A stretch of 64,000 bases of DNA from Deltaproteobacteria bacterium (GCA_021777755.1 JAJYDE010000011.1:40310-104309), one strand, 5' to 3'; positions 28,345 through 36,724 are shown, counted from the first letter of the stretch. Translations and numbers: made by a program. Notes: generated by a model not told the origin, from the letters alone.

Positions 28345-28360
28345 AGCACATTTTGTGCCA
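28345..28360 (-). promoter_or_regulatory. Sigma-54-type promoter of the pilus operon
   Basis: On the minus strand TGGCACAAAATGTGCT fits the -24/-12 consensus TGGCAC-N5-TTGCT, with GG and GC exactly ten bases apart. The predicted start lies about 60 nt before the pilin ATG. Type IV pilin genes are commonly driven by RpoN with PilR. Confidence 0.65.
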
Positions 28361-28520
28361 GGCCCATTTCACGGAGGGGCGGAGGTGATTGCCGATCGAG
28401 AGGCACGGGGGCAACTCGGCCCCTCCGGGCACACTTGTCCCACGCGATCTATCGATGCGCCCTTCAATGTCGAAACGGTAATTCGAATTGCGCAAGACGA
28501 CTTCGGCGCAAAGCGAATTT

Positions 28521-29264
28521 TCAAGCCGACTTCACCCTGATGGTGTAGTGCAACGCCCGCTTCTTGAGCCAGAAAAGCCCGAGTATGTCCAGCAGGGACA
28601 CCCACAGCCGATTGCCGATGGAATATTTGGAGTTGCCTTTGACTCTGGGCCTGTGGTTTACGGCCGTTTCGCTCAATTTATAGCCCTGCATGGCGGCAAG
28701 AGTGGGCAAAAAACGGTGCATGCCGGCAAAACGGGGCACGGCTTCGATGCATTCTCTTCGAAAAACTCTGGTGGAGCAGCCGGCATCTCGGACCGTCTTC
28801 CCGGTCAGCAAGCTTCGGAAACCGTTTCCGAGAAGCGAGGAGATCTTTCTTTTGAGATTGTCCTGCCTGCGGGCCCGATAACCGTTTGCCATGTCGGCCT
28901 CACCGGATGCGACCTTTTTATATAATGCCGGAATATCGGCCGGGTCGTTCTGGCCGTCGCCGTCGATGGTGGCGATGATGGGAGCGCCGGTTTGACTGAA
29001 CCCCGCCCATAGAGCCGCCGACTGGCCGGCGTTTCGCTCGAAGGAAATATACCTGTGGCGCGAATTTTCGAGGACCAGTTTCTCCAGCAGCTCCAAAGTT
29101 GCGTCACTTGATCCGTCATCGACCCAGACACACTCCCAGGCGGCAAATTCTCTCTCCATCACCGAGCTTACTTCCATGGCCAGAGACAATATGTTGTCCG
29201 CCTCGTCTTTGACGGGGATCACTACTGAAATATCCAATTTTTTGACTTCGGGAGATGATGCCAT
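28521..29264 (-). CDS. Glycosyltransferase family 2 (DPM1/Arn-like)
   Basis: 247 residues from the ATG at 29264: MASSPEVKKLDISVVIPVKD. The GT-A fold motifs VVIPVKDEADN, VWVDDGSSDAT and the DxD-like IDGDGQND are clear, as in dolichyl- or undecaprenyl-phosphate sugar transferases. The C-terminus has GNRLWVSLLDILGLFWLKKR, a hydrophobic segment that may touch the membrane, but there is no multi-span domain. The substrate is unknown. An AAGG lies about 9 nt upstream. It may belong to lipid-linked sugar synthesis. Confidence 0.85.
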   Translation of the reverse strand: MASSPEVKKLDISVVIPVKDEADNILSLAMEVSSVMEREFAAWECVWVDDGSSDATLELLEKLVLENSRHRYISFERNAGQSAALWAGFSQTGAPIIATIDGDGQNDPADIPALYKKVASGEADMANGYRARRQDNLKRKISSLLGNGFRSLLTGKTVRDAGCSTRVFRRECIEAVPRFAGMHRFLPTLAAMQGYKLSETAVNHRPRVKGNSKYSIGNRLWVSLLDILGLFWLKKRALHYTIRVKSA

Positions 29265-29334
29265 GCAATTAAACCTTGATTTTTCCACTGCGAACCGTGC
29301 GCCGTTGAAACTGAGAATAACCGCCGTTGGCCCT

Positions 29335-30192
29335 TCAACACCCGACGCCGTCTTCGCCTTCCTCGACCGAGCCCGCAAAGTCCTCGGTTCCCGAGTCGCT
29401 TTCGACAGGCTCGCCGCGATCGGCCGAAACCCTCTTCGCCACGGTTATAAAGCCCGTGTGCGCCACCATCCGGTCAAAGGGCCTGGCGCGCAGCCGGTCG
29501 ACTTTCCAGTCTCTTCGCAAAAGCTCGAAATGGACAATATCGCCGAACCCGTTGGCCAGAAGCTGCCGCTGAGTGAGCTGGATCTGGCCCACATTGGGGC
29601 TAAGGCTTACAAGAAGGCCTCCCATGCGAAGCATGGAGGACAGATTTCCCACGGCCTGCCAGGGTTCGGGCAGATCGACGAAAATCCGGTCGGCCTGGAC
29701 CGAGAGGCAGGCGTTCTGAATGTCGGCCACTATTATCTCATGGTTTTCGACCGGGGCGCCAAAAAAACGCGTTATGTTTTCGCGGGCGTCCGAGGCGAAT
29801 TCGGCCCTTTTCTCGATGGATATGAGCTTTCCGCCCCCGCACATCGCCCGCAGGAGAGCAAGGGAGAGCGCCCCCGAACCGATTCCCGTCTCGATCACGA
29901 CACAGCCCGGATAAATGTCGCCGTAAAAGATCATGGCGCTGAGATCTTTTGGATAAATGATCTGAGTGCGCCTCTTCATGGCGAAGATGTAGTCCTGGAG
30001 GGAGGGCCTGAAGAGCATGAGCCGCGCCCCCTTGCTGGTCATCAGCCAGTCGCCTTCCTCCTTGCCGATTACATCCCGCAGCTGAATGCCGCCCAAGTGG
30101 GAAGAATAGGGAGCATCCTCCACACGTACGAGCCAGTTCTTTCCTTTTTGAGAAGTTAGCAGCACCCAGTCGTTCAATTCGAATTTACTCAT
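29335..30192 (-). CDS. trmI: tRNA (adenine-58-N1)-methyltransferase
   Basis: 285 residues. An N-terminal beta domain (NDWVLLTSQKGKNWLVRVED) precedes a Rossmann methyltransferase with SAM motif VVIETGIGSGALSLALLRA and catalytic motif ADRIFVDLPEPW. The layout and tetrameric family match bacterial TrmI, which makes m1A58 in the T loop. The last about 25 residues are acidic and outside the family core. The 70-nt spacer to the glycosyltransferase downstream suggests co-transcription is possible. Confidence 0.92.
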   Translation of the reverse strand: MSKFELNDWVLLTSQKGKNWLVRVEDAPYSSHLGGIQLRDVIGKEEGDWLMTSKGARLMLFRPSLQDYIFAMKRRTQIIYPKDLSAMIFYGDIYPGCVVIETGIGSGALSLALLRAMCGGGKLISIEKRAEFASDARENITRFFGAPVENHEIIVADIQNACLSVQADRIFVDLPEPWQAVGNLSSMLRMGGLLVSLSPNVGQIQLTQRQLLANGFGDIVHFELLRRDWKVDRLRARPFDRMVAHTGFITVAKRVSADRGEPVESDSGTEDFAGSVEEGEDGVGC

Positions 30193-30376
30193 AAAAAAAC
30201 CACTCCAGGGGGAAACACGATTTTCGAATTTCTTTCATCCCTGTTTTACGTCCTTTTGTCAACCAGAAGTTACTTTCAAAAGTTATCCCCGTGCAGTTTG
30301 AAGAAAAATCCTCAGTTCAGATGGTAATTTAATGGAGGCGGCAAGTTGCTTCCAAAAAAACCTGGCTTCCTCCCTG

Positions 30377-30405
30377 TTGACAGAGCAGATGAAAAAAAGT
30401 AGTTT
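30377..30405 (+). promoter_or_regulatory. Possible sigma-70 promoter of yggT
   Basis: A perfect TTGACA (30377-30382) is followed after 17 nt by TAGTTT (30400-30405), a weak -10. It lies in the 263-nt divergent spacer between trmI and yggT. Nothing else was recognised in that spacer. Confidence 0.35.
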
Positions 30406-30455
30406 CAGTCTTTGTAAGCTGGCGATGTGAAATGACAAAGTCCGGGAGTCCGTAT

Positions 30456-30758
30456 ATGTTCATATTCGGGTATTTTTTGCAGGCGACAGCCACTGTTTTG
30501 CACTATGTTTTATACACGTACATGTTGATCGTCGTGGCGCGCGCCCTGCTTTCCTGGGTGAGCCCCGATCCCTACAATCCCATAGTTCGGTTTCTCCACA
30601 GCGCCACAGAACCCGTCCTCTTCCGCCTTCGAAGGGCACTGCCGCTTACTGCCGGCTCTATCGACTTTGCCCCCATGATACTCATACTGGCGCTCGTGTT
30701 TTTGGATCAGTTCGTCGTGCCGACCCTGATGAGAATCGCTTATATGTTCGGTGGCTAA
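30456..30758 (+). CDS. YggT family membrane protein
   Basis: 100 residues with two membrane segments: VLHYVLYTYMLIVVARALLS and IDFAPMILILALVFLDQF. The family motif SWVSPDPYNPIVRFLHSATE lies between them. The ATG at 30456 is preferred to one at 30432 because GGGAG lies 7 nt before it. YggT proteins are linked to division or membrane protein assembly, and the adjacent DivIVA-like gene agrees with this. Confidence 0.88.
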   Translation: MFIFGYFLQATATVLHYVLYTYMLIVVARALLSWVSPDPYNPIVRFLHSATEPVLFRLRRALPLTAGSIDFAPMILILALVFLDQFVVPTLMRIAYMFGG

Positions 30759-30790
30759 ACCCGTTTTCACCGCCGCCTGGAGTTGGTCGA

Positions 30791-31270
30791 ATGGAATTTG
30801 AAGAAATAGAGGGAAAAAGATTTCGGAAGCGTTTGATGGGGTTTGACCCAAACGACGTCGAATCTTACCTGCGGGATTTGACCGACGAACTGGGTCGGCT
30901 GACGGAGGAAAACAAGGGGCTCAAAAAGGATGTGCAGACCCTGGATTCCGCTTTGAAGGAGCACCGGGAGCGCGAGAAGACCATAAGAGCCGTGCTCATA
31001 AGCGCCCAGAAAAGCGCCGAGCAGATCAAGACCAACGCCGAGCGCGAGGCGGGGCTGATTGTCTCGGAGGCCGAGGTAAAGGCCGAAGGCATACTCAAGG
31101 AAGCTCACAGCCGCCTCATCCGCATGGAGCAGGAAATGTCGGAGATGAGGCGTAACCGAGTGCAGTTCGGGGCCAGGATGCGTTCACTTCTTGACTCCTT
31201 TCGCCAGATTCTCGACGATGACGGCAAGGAAGCCCCACACAAATTTGAAGAAAAAGAGAGCAATCCCTGA
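30791..31270 (+). CDS. DivIVA domain protein
   Basis: 159 residues. The N-terminal motif KRFRKRLMGFDPNDVESYLR matches the membrane-curvature-binding DivIVA head, followed by a long coiled coil (about residues 30-140) and a disordered acidic tail. DivIVA proteins mark poles and septa in Gram-positives; deltaproteobacterial versions are shorter and little studied. It lies 32 nt after yggT, a common pairing. Confidence 0.88.
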   Translation: MEFEEIEGKRFRKRLMGFDPNDVESYLRDLTDELGRLTEENKGLKKDVQTLDSALKEHREREKTIRAVLISAQKSAEQIKTNAEREAGLIVSEAEVKAEGILKEAHSRLIRMEQEMSEMRRNRVQFGARMRSLLDSFRQILDDDGKEAPHKFEEKESNP

Positions 31271-31300
31271 CAACATCTTGAATATAACGGAGTCCAACCC

Positions 31301-31468
31301 ATGGCCGTAAGCAAAGAGCTTCTTGAAATCCTCCGTTGCCCGAAGTGCAAGGGGCCGGTACAGCTTAACTCCGATCAATCGGGGCTTGCCTGCGAACAGT
31401 GCGGGCTTTTATACGAGATCCGGGACGACATTCCGATCATGTTGATCGAGGAGGCGAAGGAATTGTAG
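31301..31468 (+). CDS. Trm112-like zinc protein (YcaR/UPF0434)
   Basis: 55 residues: MAVSKELLEILRCPKCKGPV, then LACEQCGLLYEIRDDIPIML. The zinc ligands are C13, C16, C31 and C34. Family members stabilise methyltransferases in eukaryotes and archaea; the bacterial role is uncertain. ACGGAG lies upstream of the ATG. Its TAG stop is also part of the first unit of the heptamer array that follows. Confidence 0.9.
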   Translation: MAVSKELLEILRCPKCKGPVQLNSDQSGLACEQCGLLYEIRDDIPIMLIEEAKEL

Positions 31469-31706
31469 CGGGTAGCGGAAGAGCGGTAGCGGGGAGCGGG
31501 GAGCGGGTAGCGGGTAGCGGAAGAGCGGGTAGCGGGTAGCGGAAGAGCGGTAGCGAGTAGCGAGTAGCGGGGAGCGGGGAGCGGAAGAGCGGTAGCGAGT
31601 AGCGAGTAGCGGGGAGCGGGTAGCGGGGAGCGGAAGAGCGGTAGCGAGTAGCGAGTAGCGGGGAGCGGGGAGCGGAAGAGCAAAGAGCGTAGCGGGGAGG
31701 CGGGTG
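31466..31706 (+). repeat. Heptamer array B, left (G-rich) arm
   Basis: About 240 bases of degenerate 7-mers such as GCGGGTA, GCGAGTA and GCGGGGA, with GGAAGAG interruptions. The word GGAAGAGCGGTAGCGAGTAG starts at 31541, 31583 and 31632, spaced 42 and 49 nt, so the heptad phase is kept. A unit-like GGGAGG at its end serves as the ribosome-binding site of the gene that follows. Confidence 0.9.
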
Positions 31707-31708
31707 GC

Positions 31709-32080
31709 ATGAAAACTCCGGCTAAATCTTTTACCGACCTGGCCGTCTGGCAAAACGCTCACGCGATGGTGCTCGAAATTTACCGGCTCACCGAGGGCTT
31801 TCCGGTCCATGAACGCTTCGGACTCACAGGCCAGTTGCGAAGGGCCGCCGTTTCCGTGCCGGCCAACATCGCTGAAGGTTTCCGAAAGTTTTCATCCGCC
31901 GACAAGGCGCGATACGTTAATATTGCCGAAGGCTCGCTCGAAGAATCCAGGTACTATTGCATCCTCGCCCGGGAATTGGGATATGCCGAAACGGCTTCGG
32001 TTCTCGAAAGAATGGACGCGGTCGCGGGACAACTTGCCGCCTTTGCCCGGCGGCTCAGGCAAGCAGGAGAAAAGAGATGA
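31709..32080 (+). CDS. Four-helix-bundle protein (23S rRNA IVS/S23 family)
   Basis: 123 residues, helical throughout, with family motifs FTDLAVWQNAHAMVLEIYRL, RRAAVSVPANIAEGFRK and AEGSLEESRYYCILARELG. Relatives are the ORFs inside 23S rRNA intervening sequences and the Avd accessory protein of diversity-generating retroelements; their exact function is unsettled. It is bounded on both sides by inverted heptamer arrays and separates the Trm112-like gene from the DUF4416 gene. GGGAGG from the left array lies 8 nt before the ATG. Likely a mobile or formerly mobile insertion. Confidence 0.92.
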   Translation: MKTPAKSFTDLAVWQNAHAMVLEIYRLTEGFPVHERFGLTGQLRRAAVSVPANIAEGFRKFSSADKARYVNIAEGSLEESRYYCILARELGYAETASVLERMDAVAGQLAAFARRLRQAGEKR

Positions 32081-32094
32081 TGACCCAAATCGAC

Positions 32095-32272
32095 ACCCCC
32101 CGCTACCCGCTGCTCGCTCCCGCCCTTTGCCCCTCCGCTCCCCGCTACCCGCTACTCGCTCCCGCCCTTTGCGCTCCCGCTCTTTGCCCTTCCGCTCCCC
32201 GCTACCCGCTACTCGCTCCCGCTCTTTGCGCTCCCGCTCTTCCGCTCCCCGCTCCCCGCTACCCGCTACTGC
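32095..32272 (+). repeat. Heptamer array B, right (C-rich) arm
   Basis: The reverse-complement counterpart of 31466-31706: CGCTACC, CGCTACT, CGCTCCC and CGCTCTT words over about 178 bases. It runs to within 5 nt of the next start codon and leaves no recognisable ribosome-binding site for the DUF4416 gene. Confidence 0.9.
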
Positions 32273-32276
32273 CTTT

Positions 32277-32813
32277 ATGAGCCAACCCGGGGAACCACGG
32301 CCGGCAAAACTGGTTATCCGGTTTTTGTTCAGCGATTACGAAGTTCAGTTGTCGGTGCTGGAGGCCCTTGTATCGGATTTTGGACCGATGGATTTTCTGT
32401 CGGCGCCAGGGAATTTCCCACACACCACCTATTATGACGATGAAATGGGCAGCGGCTTGAGAAGGCAGACGGCAGCCTTCGTGGACCTCGTCGCCCAGGG
32501 GGCTCTGCCCGACATAAAGCTTCGAACCAACGAAATCGAAGCACGCCACTTAAAAAATGGAAAGCGTCAGGTTAATATCGATCCGGGAATTCTGAGCGAG
32601 GAGCGTCTGGTTCTGGCCACGGGTAAGAATTTTATCCACAGGATTTATCTTCGGGAGGGGATCTACGCCGATCTTACCCTGGTATACGGTAAAGGAGCAT
32701 ATCGGCCTCTGCCCTGGACTTATCCCGACTATCGCGAACCTGAATTCCTGCATCAATTGGAAGTTATGAGAAAGAAACTTAGGTTTCAGCACGATGGGAT
32801 ATTCCCGCGATAG
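32277..32813 (+). CDS. DUF4416 family protein
   Basis: 178 residues: PAKLVIRFLFSDYEVQLSVL, FPHTTYYDDEMGSGLRRQTA and VNIDPGILSEERLVLATGKN are conserved in this family of unknown function, mostly found in deltaproteobacteria. The ATG sits directly after a heptamer array and has no visible Shine-Dalgarno sequence. No signal peptide or membrane segment is seen. Confidence 0.85.
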   Translation: MSQPGEPRPAKLVIRFLFSDYEVQLSVLEALVSDFGPMDFLSAPGNFPHTTYYDDEMGSGLRRQTAAFVDLVAQGALPDIKLRTNEIEARHLKNGKRQVNIDPGILSEERLVLATGKNFIHRIYLREGIYADLTLVYGKGAYRPLPWTYPDYREPEFLHQLEVMRKKLRFQHDGIFPR

Positions 32814-32866
32814 TTCCCCTCGGCCTGCGGGGGATTTCGCGGATGAGGGTACGAGGAGTACGAAAG

Positions 32867-33709
32867 ATGATACGACCCGAGCAGAGGAAGCTTTTCGCCG
32901 TCATTGGAAATCCGGTTCACCACAGTCTATCTCCCGCGATGATGAGCGCATGCTTCGAGGCGCTCGGTCTTTCGGCTCTTTACGCTGCTTTCTACGTCGA
33001 TGAACTCGAACGCGATCTTGGTGTCCTGCACCGGGCCGGTTTTAGCGGGTTGAGTGTCACCCTGCCTTACAAGGAGATGGTGTGCAGGCTTGCCGAGCGC
33101 ATCGATGACACGGCCCGGGAGATAGGCGCGGCCAACACGCTGCGAAGGACCGATTCGGGCTGGGAGGGCTGCAATACCGATTGGACCGGCGCATTGCGGG
33201 CACTATCGGCCGCCTGCGAGGTGCAGGGCCGGAGCGCCCTGATCATCGGCGCGGGTGGAGCGGCGCGCGCGGTGGCTTATGGCCTGAGAAAGGCCGGGGC
33301 CGTGCTGACGATTGCAAACCGGTGTGTCGAACGGGGCCAGTCGCTGGCCAGCCTGCTCCAGGCCGATTTTATCCCGCTCAATATGGTGGAAAAAACCGAC
33401 GCCCGATTCAACCTGGTCGTGCAGTGCACCTCCTCGGGTTTGGCCGACGAACGGGAAAGCCCCATTGTTTCCGACACATTTTTCAGGCCTGAAATGACCG
33501 TGATGGACATAGTCTACAGCCCGCCTTCGACCGCTTTTTCCAGGGCCGCTCGAAAGGCGGGTTGCAAGGTGGTCTCCGGACTCGACATGCTGCTTTATCA
33601 GGGGGCCGCGCAGCTCGAATGGTGGCTTGCGCGCCCGATTTTTGAAACTCCCGCCATCGATGCCATGCGAGGGGCGTTGGAAGAAGCCGTAAATGACAAG
33701 ACTCGTTAA
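32867..33709 (+). CDS. aroE: Shikimate dehydrogenase
   Basis: 280 residues from the ATG at 32867, chosen over 32843 because GAGGAG lies 8-9 nt upstream. The shikimate site NPVHHSLSPAM, catalytic lysine in VTLPYKEMV, aspartate in CNTDWTGAL and NADP loop IGAGGAARAV are intact. It reduces 3-dehydroshikimate in the chorismate pathway. Its end overlaps aroA by 17 nt, so the two steps are probably translated together. Confidence 0.95.
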   Translation: MIRPEQRKLFAVIGNPVHHSLSPAMMSACFEALGLSALYAAFYVDELERDLGVLHRAGFSGLSVTLPYKEMVCRLAERIDDTAREIGAANTLRRTDSGWEGCNTDWTGALRALSAACEVQGRSALIIGAGGAARAVAYGLRKAGAVLTIANRCVERGQSLASLLQADFIPLNMVEKTDARFNLVVQCTSSGLADERESPIVSDTFFRPEMTVMDIVYSPPSTAFSRAARKAGCKVVSGLDMLLYQGAAQLEWWLARPIFETPAIDAMRGALEEAVNDKTR

Positions 33710-34985
33710 ATCGATAGAGCCCCTGTCCAAGGTGAACGCCCGGATTCGTCTGCCCGGGTCGAAATCGATCACCCACCGCGCTCTCATGATGGCCGCGCTC
33801 TCCGAGGGGCCGTGGGAGATAGCCAATCCACTGCGGGCCGAAGACACGCTTATTACAGCCGGGGCATTGGAGTCGCTCGGGGCGATTGTGGACTGGAAAG
33901 AGGGCTCCGTTTGCCTGAGACCGCCCGACCGCCGCTGGAGCACGCCCCGGGGGCCGATTTTGCTGGGTAATTCCGGCACCAGCACCCGGTTGCTTCTTGC
34001 CCTTTTTTCCGCGGGCGTTGCAACATTTGTCATGGATGGAAGTCCGCGCCTTAGACAACGCCCGGTGGGCCCCGCCGTGGAGGCCCTGAGGGAGCTTGGG
34101 GCCGTGATTTCCTGGCTCGGGGAACCCGGCTTTCTTCCGGTGGAGATCAACTCCAGGGGGCTGGGTGCGGGAGAGGTTTTCGTAGACGCCTCGAAGAGCA
34201 GCCAGTTTTTGTCCGGCATTCTCATCGCCGCCCCCGCCGCGCTCGGGCCTGTAAGAGTGCGATGGTCCGAGCCGGTCGCCTCGCGTCCCTACCTGGAGAT
34301 GACCCTTGGAATGATGAAAGATGCCGGGATACGCTTCGAGCGCCACGGGTCGGACACTATCGAGATCCCGGCCCCGCAGGCCTACGCGGCCCGCAATTTC
34401 ACCGTCGAGGGAGACTGCTCCACGGCTTCTTATTTCTGGGGCGCGGCCGCGCTAACCGGAGGCGAAGTCTTTACCTCGCCTGTCTCTTGTGCGAGCCTCC
34501 AGGGCGATTGCCGGTTTTTGGAGGTGCTGGCTCAAATGGGCTGCCGCGTTGTGTGGGAAGATGACGGAGTTAGAGTCCTCGGCCCCCCGAGGCTATCGCC
34601 TGTAACCGTGGATATGAACGAAATGCCCGACATGGTCCCGACGCTTGCCGTTCTTTGCGCCTTCGCGGAGGGAGTCTCACGCATTGAAAACGTCGCCCAT
34701 CTTAGAATCAAGGAATCCGACCGGCTCTACGCGGTGGCTTGCGGCCTGAGGGTGCTGGGGATCGAGGCGCGGGAACTGCCCGATGGGCTTGTCATTTACG
34801 GCGGTGCGCCCGCCGGGGCGCCGGCGGGTCCTGTCGAGGCCTTTGACGATCACCGGATCGCCATGGCTTTCGCCGTCGCGGGTCTTCGTCTCAAGGGTGT
34901 TGTTATCGACGGGGCGGAGTCCGTGAGTAAATCCTTTCCCGAGTTCTGGGAAATTTTTGAAACTCTCGGTACCGAGGGCCATTAA
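33693..34985 (+). CDS. aroA: 5-enolpyruvylshikimate-3-phosphate synthase
   Basis: 430 residues. The substrate motifs LPGSKSITHRALMMAALS, LLGNSGTSTRLLLALF, PRLRQRPVGPAVEAL and DDHRIAMAFAVAGLRL match the family. The alanine/threonine pattern of the P-loop (G-N-S-G-T-S) departs slightly from the G-N-A-G-T-A of E. coli and suggests a class II-like enzyme, an inference. It makes EPSP from shikimate-3-phosphate and PEP. Confidence 0.95.
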   Translation: MTRLVKSIEPLSKVNARIRLPGSKSITHRALMMAALSEGPWEIANPLRAEDTLITAGALESLGAIVDWKEGSVCLRPPDRRWSTPRGPILLGNSGTSTRLLLALFSAGVATFVMDGSPRLRQRPVGPAVEALRELGAVISWLGEPGFLPVEINSRGLGAGEVFVDASKSSQFLSGILIAAPAALGPVRVRWSEPVASRPYLEMTLGMMKDAGIRFERHGSDTIEIPAPQAYAARNFTVEGDCSTASYFWGAAALTGGEVFTSPVSCASLQGDCRFLEVLAQMGCRVVWEDDGVRVLGPPRLSPVTVDMNEMPDMVPTLAVLCAFAEGVSRIENVAHLRIKESDRLYAVACGLRVLGIEARELPDGLVIYGGAPAGAPAGPVEAFDDHRIAMAFAVAGLRLKGVVIDGAESVSKSFPEFWEIFETLGTEGH

Positions 34986-35023
34986 CAATGTAACCCGACT
35001 TTGTCTTGAAAGGAGTATGTGCA

Positions 35024-36253
35024 ATGAACAGGTTGAAAACTTTGATCGTTGTCATGACTGCCGCGGTGCTCGCCACCAGCCTGCCGGCCTTTGCCGGAAA
35101 GGCTCCGAAGGTGATAACCGTGGGGACCTTGTACTCCTCGAGCGGCCCTTTCGCAACTTCATCGACCTCACAGTTCAACGGTCTCAAATTCTGGGTTTCA
35201 CAGGTGAATAAGGACGGGGGCGTTTTTGTAAAAGCATTCAACAAGAAAATTCCCGTAAAGCTCACCGCCTACGATGACCAGAGCCAGACCGCCACGGCCG
35301 GAATGCTCTACAATCAGCTCATTACCCGCGATCATGTGAACATGCTGGTCTCCGATTTCGGCTCCGTTTTGACCTCCGTGGCGGTCCCCATTGCGAAGGT
35401 GCACAAAGTTTTGCTCTTCGACCCCACCGGGACGGCCGCAAAGTTCTTTACGCCGGACAACCAGTTCGTTGTGCTGTGCAGTCTGCCGACCTCGGGCAAA
35501 TGGCCGTATGCGCTGGCCGATTTTGTGATCGAAAAGAAAATCCCCAGGGTGGCGATAGTCTATTCTTCAAACGATTTCAATCAATCTCAAGCGGTTACGC
35601 TTCATGACAGGCTCGTCAAGGCGGGCATAAATCCGGTCTATTACGAGGCCGTGCCCACCGGCACCAGCAATTACTCGGTGCTTCTCCACAGCATCGCGGC
35701 CACCAAGCCCGATGCGGTCATAGAGTTCGGCTTCGTCCCCAACGACATCGCCTTTTTGCAGGGACTGCAGTCGAGCGGCTTGAAATTCAAAATGGTCTTC
35801 ACGATTTTCTCCGGCCAGCAACTCGCCCTGATAAAGAAAAACGTCGGCGACAAGGCCCTCGCTTACACCTACACCTATCCGACCCCGCCGATCTTGAAAT
35901 ACAACGACGTAAACTATGGTCCGACTTTGGACAAGTTCGAGCAGGCCTACAAGGCTACCGGCGGCAAAGTGGACTTCCTGGTGGTTGCCGGCTATAACAC
36001 CGGGCTCATCATGCAGAAGGCCCTCGAGAGCGCGGGCAGTTTCGATCAGACCGCGCTGAGAAAGGCCGTGGCCGATTTTTCGGGCAAGCTCAAGACCATG
36101 GACGGCGCCTTCGATGTTGACGCCTCGGGAGCGCAGGTGGGCGAAATGCTTCCGGTGGGCCAATTTGTGCCTCAGGGGGCAAACGGGGTAGGCATGAATA
36201 TTGTCTATCCGCAAAGTCTTAAGACGGGCGACGCAATTTATCCGGCACCTTGA
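35024..36253 (+). CDS. ABC transporter substrate-binding protein, branched-chain amino acid type
   Basis: 409 residues with a signal peptide (LKTLIVVMTAAVLATSLPAF, cleavage near AFAG). The mature protein has the Peripla_BP_6 fold: VGTLYSSSGPFATSSTSQFN and MLVSDFGSVLTSVAVPIA. AAAGGAGT lies 8 nt before the ATG at 35024. It is the periplasmic ligand binder for the LivHMGF genes downstream, from which it is split by heptamer array C. The ligand may be an amino acid, urea or an aromatic acid; this cannot be decided here. Confidence 0.9.
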   Translation: MNRLKTLIVVMTAAVLATSLPAFAGKAPKVITVGTLYSSSGPFATSSTSQFNGLKFWVSQVNKDGGVFVKAFNKKIPVKLTAYDDQSQTATAGMLYNQLITRDHVNMLVSDFGSVLTSVAVPIAKVHKVLLFDPTGTAAKFFTPDNQFVVLCSLPTSGKWPYALADFVIEKKIPRVAIVYSSNDFNQSQAVTLHDRLVKAGINPVYYEAVPTGTSNYSVLLHSIAATKPDAVIEFGFVPNDIAFLQGLQSSGLKFKMVFTIFSGQQLALIKKNVGDKALAYTYTYPTPPILKYNDVNYGPTLDKFEQAYKATGGKVDFLVVAGYNTGLIMQKALESAGSFDQTALRKAVADFSGKLKTMDGAFDVDASGAQVGEMLPVGQFVPQGANGVGMNIVYPQSLKTGDAIYPAP

Positions 36254-36261
36254 AAAGTAAT

Positions 36262-36526
36262 GTGGCGAGTAGCTGAAAAACAGGTAGCAGGTAGCGGGTA
36301 GCGGGTAGCGGGAAAACAGGTAGCAGGTAGCAGGTAGCGGGAAAACAGGTAGCAGGTAGCAGGTAGCAGGTAGCGGGTAGCTGAAAAACAGGTAGCAGGT
36401 AGCAGGTAGCTGAAAAACAGGTAGCAGGTAGCAGGTAGCGAGTAGCGGGTAGCAGAAAAACAGGTAGCAGGTAGCAGGTAGCGGGTAGCAGAAAAACAGG
36501 TAGCAGGTAGCAGGTAGCGAGCAGCC
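36262..36526 (+). repeat. Heptamer array C, G-rich arm
   Basis: Tandem GGTAGCA, GGTAGCG and GAGTAGC units interrupted at intervals by GAAAAACA, over about 265 bases, starting 9 nt after the stop of the binding-protein gene. The unit consensus differs slightly from array B (AGGTAGC rather than GCGGGGA), as if each locus amplified its own variant. Confidence 0.9.
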
Positions 36527-36558
36527 AGGAACATGGCGAATATTTTTTTTCTCGTCTT

Positions 36559-36724
36559 TTGCTACTCGCTACCCGCTACCCGCTACGCTCTTTGCTCTTT
36601 GCTACTCGCTACTCGCTACCCGCTACTCGCTACGCTCTTAGCTCTTAGCTACCCGCTACTCGCTACGCTCTTAGCTCTTAGCTACCCGCTACCCGCTACG
36701 CTCTTAGCTCTTAGCTACCCGCTA
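36559..36724 (+). repeat. Heptamer array C, C-rich arm
   Basis: Reverse-orientation CGCTACC and CGCTACT words with a higher-order 33-nt period: GCTCTTAGCTCTTAGCTACC starts at 36634, 36667 and 36700. About 32 bases, including an eight-T run, separate it from the G-rich arm. It ends about 10 nt before the livH ribosome-binding site. Confidence 0.9.

Noticed and set aside
31375..31710. Repetitive proteins rich in LPATRYSL-type words
   Set aside because: These are translations of the heptamer arrays on the minus strand (also 36238-36534 and 40645-41108). The repeats are open in several frames and give no evidence of real genes.
36262..36526. CRISPR array
   Set aside because: The repeats are 7-nt and degenerate with no unique spacers of constant length, and no cas genes are nearby.
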